DNA from: JBCDBH01 sp039184055
Lineage (GTDB): Bacteria > Acidobacteriota > Thermoanaerobaculia > Multivoradales > J023
Reading direction: 5' to 3'
DNA length: 7,962 nucleotides
NCBI GenBank assembly: GCA_039184055.1
Contig: JBCDBH010000279.1
Coordinates: 1-7,962 of the forward strand
Part shown: one piece after another, positions 1 through 6,072 of the stretch
Position numbering within the stretch: the stretch's first letter is position 1
Layout of the letters: each line of letters opens with the position of its first letter
Translations under genes and position numbers: made by a program
The notes under the pieces: generated by a model
Databases searched by the model: none
Seen by the model: only the letters and a program-made list of their open reading frames with translations
Told to the model about the DNA's origin: nothing

Positions 1-20
1 ATCCCCTCAACTGCTCGACC

Positions 21-28
21 AAGGAGGT
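21..28 (+). promoter_or_regulatory. Strong ribosome binding site of the acylase gene
   Basis: AAGGAGGT is an essentially perfect complement of the 16S rRNA 3' end. It lies a few bases ahead of the ATG at 32 and fixes that codon as the start. The promoter is not visible because only 31 bases precede the gene in this window. Confidence 0.9.
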
Positions 29-31
29 TTC

Positions 32-2926
32 ATGCTCCCTCGCCCCCGAACCCTGCTCGTGCTGGCTTTGGCGCTGCTCACCGCGCTCCCCGTCAGCGGC
101 AATATGTTCGAGAACATCGACGCCGATCTTCGACTCGACCCGGTGACCGCGCCCGGTTTGCGCGACACGGTCCGAGTGATCCGCGCCGAGCACAACGTCC
201 CCTACATTTTCGCCTTCAACGATGACGACGCGCTCTTCATGCTCGGCTATCTGCACGCGCGTGACCGCTTCTTCCAGATGGATACGTTGCGGCGCACCTT
301 CTCGGGCACCCTCGCCGAGATCCTGGGTGACGGCGCCCTGGCGAGCGACATCCAGCTCCGTACGCTGGGCTTGCGTCGCGCCGCCGAAGCTTCCTTGCCG
401 GCCTTGACGGACGAAACTCGTCGCTGGCTCGACGCCTATGTCGCCGGGGTCAACGCCTGGCTCGCCTCCGACGAGCCGCTCGGCCCCGAGTACACCGCGC
501 TCGAGCTGACCAAAGCCGGTATCGCGCCGTGGACCGCGATCGACAGCGTCACCATCACCAAAGGCCTGGCTTTCGGTCTGTCCTTCGATCTCAGTGACCT
601 CGACAACACGCAAGCCCTGCTCACCTTCCAGGGCACGGGTGCCGTGGCCGGTTTCGACGGCACCGCGCTGTTCAACGACGATCTCTACCGCTCGGCGCCC
701 TTCGACCCGAGCGTGTCGATCCCCGACTTCCTCACCACCGCCGGCATCATCGACGCGGTCTCCAGCACGCCGACGGTGAGCCCGAACAGCAGCCCGAGCT
801 ACCTCGGCGATTCCACCCTGCGTTTGATCGAGCGCTACCAGGAAGCCGCCCGGAACGTGCCGATGTTGCGACGCGCGCTGAGCGGCGAACGTGGCACCAC
901 CGGGAGCAACTGGTTCATCGCCGGTGGCGCGCTCACCGACACCGGTCGCCCGATCATGGCTAACGATCCTCATCTCGCTCTCGACGTGCCGTCGACTTTC
1001 TACGAGTCGCACATGCGTGTCCGCGCCGGCGAAGACGATCCGATGTACGTCGTCGGCGTGAGCTTCCCGGGCACCCCGGGTAACGTGCTCGGCTGCACGC
1101 CGTGGGTCTGCTGGGGCGCCACCGTCAACCCGCTCGACGTCACCGACGTGTACCAAGAGCAGCTGGTGGTCGATCCGGCGCTCGGTCCGGTGGCGACGCT
1201 CTACCAGGGCGCGCCCGAACCGCTCGTGCCGATCTTCCAGACCTTCTTGGTCAATCAGATCGGTGATTCGACCCTCGACAACGTCGCCGACGCCGGCGTG
1301 CCGCTCGAGGCGGGTGGCGTGACCCTGGTGGTGCCACGCCGCAACAACGGCCCGCTGGTGCAATTCGATCTCAGCGATCCGAACAATCCGTCGGGCTTCT
1401 CGGTGCAATACACCGGCTGGGGCCCGACGCGCGAGCTCGACACCCTGCGGATCTGGGCCCGGGCGCGGAATATCGACGACTTCCGCGAGGGCCTGCAGTT
1501 CTTCGACGTCGGCTCGCAAAACTGGGCGTTCGTCGATGTCGAGGGCAACATCGCCTACTTCACCAGCGCCGAGATGCCGCTGCGTGAAGATCTCGAAGAT
1601 CTCGGCGCTCCGGCCGGTGGCGTGCCGCCGTGGTTCGTCCGCGACGGTTCGGGCACGCTGCAGCACGAATGGAAAGCGGCGGACAATCCACCCGCCGAGC
1701 AAAGCTTGCCGTACGCCATCTTGCCGTTCGACGAGATGCCGCAAGTCATCAATCCCGATAGCGGCTATATCTTGAACGCCAACCAGGATCCGGTGGGCAC
1801 GACGCTCGACAACAACGCGCTCGATCAAGTCCGTAGCACCGGGGGTCTCTACTACCTGAACCCGGGCTACGCCAGCGGCTTCCGGATGGGTCGGATCCAG
1901 CGTCTCTTCGACAACGCCGCCGGGCCGATCACCATCGACGACATGAAGGCCTTCCAGGCCAACAACGCCTTGCTCGACGCCGAGGATCTCCTCCCCTTCG
2001 TCGACGCGGCGATCAACCGTGCCGGTGACCCCGGCGCTCCGGTAGCGCTCGCCGCGCTGCTCGGCGACCCCGAGGTCGTCGAAGCCGCCGGTCGTCTGCT
2101 CACCTGGGACTACACCACGCCGACCGGCATCACCGAAGGCTACGATCCGGGTGACGATCCCGACAACCTGCAGCCTCCAGGCGAAGCCGAGGGCGATGCT
2201 TCGGTGGCAGCGACGATCTACTCCATGTGGCGGACCCGGATGGTCGCCAACGTCATCGACGCGCCGCTCACCGCCACGGGTCTCGACGGCTTCGGTCCGG
2301 GCTCGAGCCTGGCCGTGACCGCGCTCCTCCACCACCTCTCGACCGCCGAAGCGAGCGGTGGCGTCGGTGCGTCGGGTATTCCGTTCATCCAGGTGCCCGG
2401 GATCGCCGACGTCCTCGATGCGCGTGCCTTCATCATCCTCACCAGTCTGCGCGAGGCGCTCGACGCCTTGGCCGGGCCGGATTTCGCCAACGCCTTTGGC
2501 ATGAGCACCGACCAAGACACCTACCGCTGGGGACGTCTGCACCGCATCACCTTCGACCATCCGCTCGGCCAGCCCTTCTCGGTGCCGGCGGGCGGTGGCT
2601 TCACCGATCTCGATCCCAACCTTCCGGGTATCGCACGCTCGGGTGGTTTCGGTGCCGTCGATGCGTCGGCGCATAGCGCCCGCGCCGATGGCGAGAACGA
2701 GTTCATGTTCGGCTCGGGACCGTCGCGTCGCTTCGTCGGTCAGATGAACGCGTTCAACGACCTCGATCTCTACCAGGTCATCCCCGGTGGTGAGGTCGGT
2801 GTGCTCGGCGATCCCTTCTACGCCGATCAGCTCGATCTATGGCTGACCAACGACTACCACAGCCTGTGGGTCCGCCCGATCGACGTGCTCGACGACCTGC
2901 TGAGCTTCCAGCTCTTCCAACCCTGA
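32..2926 (+). CDS. Secreted penicillin acylase family protein (Ntn-hydrolase, S45)
   Basis: This 964-residue protein belongs to the penicillin amidase (S45) family of N-terminal nucleophile hydrolases, which cut amide bonds of acylated substrates such as beta-lactams, acyl-homoserine lactones or lipopeptides. The true substrate cannot be read from sequence. A signal peptide is clear: RPR, then a hydrophobic stretch at residues 8-20, with cleavage plausible after VSG (about residue 23). There is no lipobox. The alpha chain carries the family block around residues 50-100 (HNVPYIFAFNDDD, GYLHARDRFFQMDTLRR). Autocleavage should fall in RGTTG|SNW, making Ser292 the nucleophile. In the beta chain, NPDSGYILNANQDP matches the catalytic-Asn motif (probably Asn584; the NAN form resembles cephalosporin acylases), and Arg618 sits where the family's active-site arginine is expected. 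The C-terminal GGEVG...DPFYADQLDLW block is also typical, so the gene looks intact. At 964 residues it is longer than the usual 750-850. The only cysteines, C355 and C360, lie where a GHN motif is usual. The start is supported by its ribosome binding site and the signal peptide. Confidence 0.93.
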   Translation: MLPRPRTLLVLALALLTALPVSGNMFENIDADLRLDPVTAPGLRDTVRVIRAEHNVPYIFAFNDDDALFMLGYLHARDRFFQMDTLRRTFSGTLAEILGDGALASDIQLRTLGLRRAAEASLPALTDETRRWLDAYVAGVNAWLASDEPLGPEYTALELTKAGIAPWTAIDSVTITKGLAFGLSFDLSDLDNTQALLTFQGTGAVAGFDGTALFNDDLYRSAPFDPSVSIPDFLTTAGIIDAVSSTPTVSPNSSPSYLGDSTLRLIERYQEAARNVPMLRRALSGERGTTGSNWFIAGGALTDTGRPIMANDPHLALDVPSTFYESHMRVRAGEDDPMYVVGVSFPGTPGNVLGCTPWVCWGATVNPLDVTDVYQEQLVVDPALGPVATLYQGAPEPLVPIFQTFLVNQIGDSTLDNVADAGVPLEAGGVTLVVPRRNNGPLVQFDLSDPNNPSGFSVQYTGWGPTRELDTLRIWARARNIDDFREGLQFFDVGSQNWAFVDVEGNIAYFTSAEMPLREDLEDLGAPAGGVPPWFVRDGSGTLQHEWKAADNPPAEQSLPYAILPFDEMPQVINPDSGYILNANQDPVGTTLDNNALDQVRSTGGLYYLNPGYASGFRMGRIQRLFDNAAGPITIDDMKAFQANNALLDAEDLLPFVDAAINRAGDPGAPVALAALLGDPEVVEAAGRLLTWDYTTPTGITEGYDPGDDPDNLQPPGEAEGDASVAATIYSMWRTRMVANVIDAPLTATGLDGFGPGSSLAVTALLHHLSTAEASGGVGASGIPFIQVPGIADVLDARAFIILTSLREALDALAGPDFANAFGMSTDQDTYRWGRLHRITFDHPLGQPFSVPAGGGFTDLDPNLPGIARSGGFGAVDASAHSARADGENEFMFGSGPSRRFVGQMNAFNDLDLYQVIPGGEVGVLGDPFYADQLDLWLTNDYHSLWVRPIDVLDDLLSFQLFQP

Positions 2927-2948
2927 GCCTCGCGACGGGTCGGATCGC

Positions 2949-2982
2949 AAAAGGGCGCGCCTCGGGCGCGCCCTTTTCTTTT
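2949..2982 (+). terminator. Rho-independent terminator after the acylase gene
   Basis: AAAAGGGCGCGCC (2949-2961) and GGCGCGCCCTTTT (2965-2977) form a perfect 13-bp stem with a 3-nt loop, followed by TTTTCTTTT (2974-2982). It begins 22 nt after the acylase stop codon. Because A and T tracts flank the stem on both sides it could also work in reverse, although no minus-strand gene ends here. It separates the acylase from the next gene. Confidence 0.93.
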
Positions 2983-3078
2983 CAGGCTTCTCGGGGCGTC
3001 ATCCGAACCACCCAGCCCTACGATTAGGTCGATATACGTCTGCCGCTTTTTTCCGCTTCGACCGACCGGGAACACGCC

Positions 3079-4785
3079 ATGACCGACGCCCCCACGCTCA
3101 CACGTCCCCGTCTGTGGCCGGCCTGGATCATCCTCGGCATCCAGCTCGTCGGCCTCGTTCTGACCATCACCCCCTCGCTTCAGAACGGGCTGCGATTCGG
3201 CTTCATGATGCTCGGACCAGCGGTCTGCTTCGTGCTCTTCTTCCTGGTCTGGCTGCTTTTCTTGAGCCGAATGCGCTGGGTCGAGCGGCTGCTGATCTTC
3301 TTTGGCGCCATCGCCATCCTCGCCGGCGCGGTGCCGGTCGTCGACCCGACCATGCGGGTCGCCCTATGGATCTACGGCGTGCCCCTCACCATGCTGGCGA
3401 TCGTCGTGGCGCTTCGTCTCCACGGCGAGCGTCCACGTCGCGTGGGATACGCGCTCGGTGGCGTCGCCGTCGTTTTCGTCATGCTCGCGACGCTCCGACT
3501 CACTGGCTTTACCGGCGACTACCTTCCCGAATTCCAGGCTCGTTGGGTACCAGCACCCAAAGACACGCTGAGCATCGACACCGACCTGGCGGCGATGCGC
3601 GCCACCTGGCAGCCCGAAGGTGCCACCTGGCCCGGCTTTCGCGGCCCCGATCGCAACGGCATCACCGACGTCGAGCCACCCGCCGATTGGCAGAGCGCAC
3701 ACGAGCTGTGGCGGATCGACCTCGGCCCGGCGTGGTCGTCCTTCGCGTATGCCTCCGGTCGTCTCTTCACCCAAGAACAACGTGGCGACCAAGAAATGCT
3801 CGTCGCCTACGACGCCGACACCGGCGAGCCGATCTGGCAATACGCCTACCCGGCGCTCTTCGACGAAGTCGTCTCCGGCGCCGGTCCTCGCGCCACCCCG
3901 ACCGTCGCGGCGGATCGTGTCTTCGCCCAGGGTGCCACGGGTATCTTCAGCGCCGTCGACGCCCGTACCGGCGAGCTCGCCTGGCAGCGCGACCTGGTGA
4001 CCGAATACGACGCCACCCTGCAGCAATGGGGGCTGTCCAGCTCACCCCTCGTGGTCGACGACCTGGTCATCGTCTACGCCGGCGGTCGTGACGACTACGG
4101 CCTGCTCGCCTACGACGTCGCCACCGGCGAGCCACGCTGGAACGTCGCCACCCCGACCTTCAACTTCAGCTCCCCTCAGCTCGTCGAGCTCGAGGGCGAG
4201 CGACAGATCGTCTTCGCCGACCGCGCCGGCATGCGCGGCCTGACGCCGAGCAGCGGTGACGAGCTGTGGAGCTTCACTCCATCCGAGTGGGGTGGCCCAC
4301 CCATGACCCAAGTCCAGCAGATCGGCCCCACCAGCCTGATCGCCCCCCTCGGCGACGGCACCGGCACCGCGCGCCTCGACATCAGCCGTGACGAAGACGG
4401 TTGGAGCGTCCGAGAGATCTGGACCGGCAACCGTCTCAAACCATCCTTCAACGACTTCATCCACCACGACGGCTACCTCTACGGCTTCGACCAAAACATC
4501 TTCGCGTGCATCGACGCCGCCACCGGCGAACGGCAATGGAAACGCGGCCGCTACGGCTTCGGCCAAGTCATCCTGCTCGGCGACCAGCTCGTCATCGCCG
4601 CTGAAAACGGCGACATCGTCGTCCTCGCCGCCGACCCCACCGAACACCGCGAGCTGGCGCGAATCGACGCCGTCGATGGCAAAACCTGGAACCACCCCAT
4701 CGCCGTCGACGGCCGACTCTACCTACGCAGCGGCACCGAAGCCGTCGCCCTCGATCTCGGTTCCCGGCGCACGCGACTGCGTTGA
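3079..4785 (+). CDS. Membrane-anchored PQQ-like beta-propeller protein
   Basis: The first ~142 residues of this 568-residue protein contain five predicted membrane helices (about 14-31, 42-62, 69-88, 92-112, 122-142). Loops rich in Arg (SRMRWVER; RLHGERPRR) fall on one side, so the positive-inside rule places the N-terminus in the cytoplasm and the C-terminal domain in the periplasm. That domain opens with WPGFRGPDRNG (184-194), a signature of PQQ-like propeller proteins. Blades ending in the YDxxTGxxxW pattern follow at 241-253, 290-302, 342-354, 385-397 (degenerate) and 475-487, with further blade strands at about 500-515 and 543-560. The helix count and topology resemble membrane glucose dehydrogenase. 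However, the propeller of roughly 390 residues is much shorter and lacks the vicinal cysteine pair of PQQ alcohol dehydrogenases, so a BamB-like scaffold or binding role is as likely as an enzyme. No good Shine-Dalgarno precedes the ATG; the start was chosen because TM1 begins at residue 14. The gene converges on the next one. Confidence 0.85.
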   Translation: MTDAPTLTRPRLWPAWIILGIQLVGLVLTITPSLQNGLRFGFMMLGPAVCFVLFFLVWLLFLSRMRWVERLLIFFGAIAILAGAVPVVDPTMRVALWIYGVPLTMLAIVVALRLHGERPRRVGYALGGVAVVFVMLATLRLTGFTGDYLPEFQARWVPAPKDTLSIDTDLAAMRATWQPEGATWPGFRGPDRNGITDVEPPADWQSAHELWRIDLGPAWSSFAYASGRLFTQEQRGDQEMLVAYDADTGEPIWQYAYPALFDEVVSGAGPRATPTVAADRVFAQGATGIFSAVDARTGELAWQRDLVTEYDATLQQWGLSSSPLVVDDLVIVYAGGRDDYGLLAYDVATGEPRWNVATPTFNFSSPQLVELEGERQIVFADRAGMRGLTPSSGDELWSFTPSEWGGPPMTQVQQIGPTSLIAPLGDGTGTARLDISRDEDGWSVREIWTGNRLKPSFNDFIHHDGYLYGFDQNIFACIDAATGERQWKRGRYGFGQVILLGDQLVIAAENGDIVVLAADPTEHRELARIDAVDGKTWNHPIAVDGRLYLRSGTEAVALDLGSRRTRLR

Positions 4786-4831
4786 CAGGCTCCCAAGAAC
4801 GCACTCCTTGCCCGGAAGTCTCTTCAACACC

Positions 4832-4932
4832 CTCTCGATTACGATTTTCATGACAGATTGCTCGACTACACGATCCCGATCGCGATTTTCATGACAGATT
4901 GTTCGAATACTCGCTCTCGATCGCGATTTACA
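4832..4932. repeat. Tandem 41-bp repeat, about 2.4 copies
   Basis: Copy 1 (4836-4869) and copy 2 (4877-4910) match at 30 of 34 positions with an exact 41-bp offset, sharing CGATTTTCATGACAGATTG. The periodicity continues into a partial third copy (4918-4932, CGATCGCGATTTACA). The period is not a multiple of three, so the copies would be read in different frames, which argues against coding. The block lies between two convergent genes, within the 241-nt gap 4786-5026, in which I see no credible gene. Confidence 0.9.
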
Positions 4933-4953
4933 ACGAACAATCGCGATCGAGAG
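4914..4953. repeat. Perfect 15-bp inverted repeat with 10-nt loop
   Basis: CTCTCGATCGCGATT (4914-4928) is the exact reverse complement of AATCGCGATCGAGAG (4939-4953), with TACAACGAAC between them. The left arm is the start of the third 41-bp repeat copy. The hairpin is stable on either strand, but no T-run follows it in either direction, so it is not a standard intrinsic terminator. It could still stabilise the 3' ends of the two convergent transcripts. Confidence 0.9.
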
Positions 4954-4962
4954 GGTTGCCAT

Positions 4963-4978
4963 ACACAATCGATCGTGT
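4963..4978. repeat. Imperfect 16-bp palindrome
   Basis: ACACAATCGATCGTGT pairs with itself at 7 of 8 positions. It sits 9 nt after the inverted repeat and about 50 nt beyond the stop of the minus-strand gene. It could be an operator-like site or part of the repeat cluster, but it is short enough to be chance in a region rich in CGATCG words. Confidence 0.4.
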
Positions 4979-5026
4979 GAACCACGACCGAGAGCGCCGC
5001 TGGCGCAAAAACCACGATACTTCAAC

Positions 5027-6028
5027 TCACTGCACGCTCAGCTCACCGATATTGCCACCTACCTCGACGGTCAGGGTCGGGGCGCCTTCGGGGATTTCGC
5101 TCGGGTCGCGCCGGTCGACGGTGCGTTCGCCGAGGCTGACGGAGGAGTCGATATCGGCGAAGACGTCTTGCGGTAGGAGGACGCGAGCTTCGCCGATACC
5201 GAGGTCGAGCATGATGGTGGCGTCGTTTTGCCAGGGGCCACGGAGATCGACGGTGAGCTCACCGATGCCGTGCTCGACCATGACCCGAGCCGGGCTGGCG
5301 GCGCCGACGTTGCGTACTTCGACTTCACCGATGCCGGCGTCGACGAAGAAGTGCTCGTAGGGGAAAGGCGGCGGCTCGCTGATTTCGAGGAAGTGGTCGC
5401 CGGTGCCGAATGCGATGTCGACGGCTTCGACCCACAGGCCACCCAGGTCGGTCTCGGATTTGCCGATACCGATTTTGCCTTCGAGCACGAAGGGCTGATC
5501 GCGCGGCACGATGATCCGTACTTCGTTGTCGCCTTCTTCGACACCACCACGCATGAGCAGGCCCATCCAGCCGCCTTTGGCGCGGAAGTCGATGTCGTAG
5601 GTCCAGCCACCGTCACCGGTCGGGGTGTAGCTCTCTTCGAGCACGAAGGAGTTGGCGTCGTAGTCGGCGATGACACGGATCGGCTCGCCAGGCGGGCCGG
5701 GCTCGATGACGAAGTCACCCATGGAGATGTCGAGCACGAGACGCCCGGGAACGGTACCGGCCGGACGAAGCTCGGGTGAGAAGGTGGCGACCCGAGGCAC
5801 GGTGGGCGCATCGGGATTGGCCGGGATGCTGGATTCAGCGGCCGGCAAGGGCGGCGCCGGCGGCAGCGCATGGTCGGTCACCACGCGTTCAGGTCGGGGA
5901 TCGCCCCAGTCGACGGTCATCTGCACCGCGCCGAGGATGAACGAGATCCCGATCAAGAGCGCGAAGATACTCACGCAGCCAATGCATCCATATCGAAAAC
6001 AGCCGGAACGGCCTTGATTGTCGCTCAT
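5027..6028 (-). CDS. Single-pass membrane protein with toast-rack (DUF4097/LiaF-like) solenoid
   Basis: The protein has 333 residues. A short N-terminal tail with three cysteines (C10, C15, C18) leads into one membrane helix (about 17-37), then a Pro/Ala-rich linker (about 52-80). The remainder is a beta-rich domain with a recurring GxG(E/D/K) turn starting at residues 187, 208, 232, 254 and 277, plus a related GNIGE at 325 and MGD at 103. Periodic strands of 21-24 residues with Gly turns are typical of the toast-rack fold found in DUF4097 and the C-terminal domain of LiaF-type envelope-stress proteins. The C-terminal GIGEARVLLPQDV segment most resembles that group. The domain probably faces the periplasm. 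Specific function is unknown: it is not LiaF itself, which has several membrane helices. The start is fixed by AAAGGAGA 6 nt upstream. It lies 44 nt behind the acyl-CoA synthetase gene and is probably in its operon. No clear terminator follows. Confidence 0.75.
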   Translation of the reverse strand: MSDNQGRSGCFRYGCIGCVSIFALLIGISFILGAVQMTVDWGDPRPERVVTDHALPPAPPLPAAESSIPANPDAPTVPRVATFSPELRPAGTVPGRLVLDISMGDFVIEPGPPGEPIRVIADYDANSFVLEESYTPTGDGGWTYDIDFRAKGGWMGLLMRGGVEEGDNEVRIIVPRDQPFVLEGKIGIGKSETDLGGLWVEAVDIAFGTGDHFLEISEPPPFPYEHFFVDAGIGEVEVRNVGAASPARVMVEHGIGELTVDLRGPWQNDATIMLDLGIGEARVLLPQDVFADIDSSVSLGERTVDRRDPSEIPEGAPTLTVEVGGNIGELSVQ

Positions 6029-6034
6029 GTCGAG

Positions 6035-6042
6035 TCTCCTTT
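6035..6042 (-). promoter_or_regulatory. Ribosome binding site of the toast-rack protein gene
   Basis: Read on the minus strand, AAAGGAGA stands 6 nt before the ATG at 6028. It lies within the 44-nt gap after the synthetase stop codon, so the gene has its own strong initiation signal even if co-transcribed. Confidence 0.85.
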
Positions 6043-6072
6043 CAGGCCACCGAGTGGCGGCGTCGAGGGGTA

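Noticed and set aside
3033..3038. TATACG as a possible -10 box for the propeller gene
   Set aside because: No acceptable -35 element lies at the right distance, and the match is too weak to call a promoter.
3364..4026. Minus-strand open frame (220 codons) antisense to the propeller gene, with a similar one at 4042-4695
   Set aside because: The Gly/Val/Asp-rich composition mirrors the codon bias of the opposite strand; there is no motif and no supporting start signal.
4918..4950. Resemblance of CGATCGCGAT to the cyanobacterial HIP1 octamer GCGATCGC
   Set aside because: The exact octamer is not present in this block, and the gene content does not suggest a cyanobacterium.
4994..5011. GCGCC-GCT-GGCGC hairpin followed by five A residues
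   Set aside because: Considered as a terminator for the minus-strand gene, but there the T-run would precede the short 5-bp stem rather than follow it.
4723..5025. Minus-strand open frame of 100 codons through the repeat block
   Set aside because: The 41-bp copies are read in different frames, giving an RDRDR-like stretch and unrelated residues; this is a by-product of the repeat.
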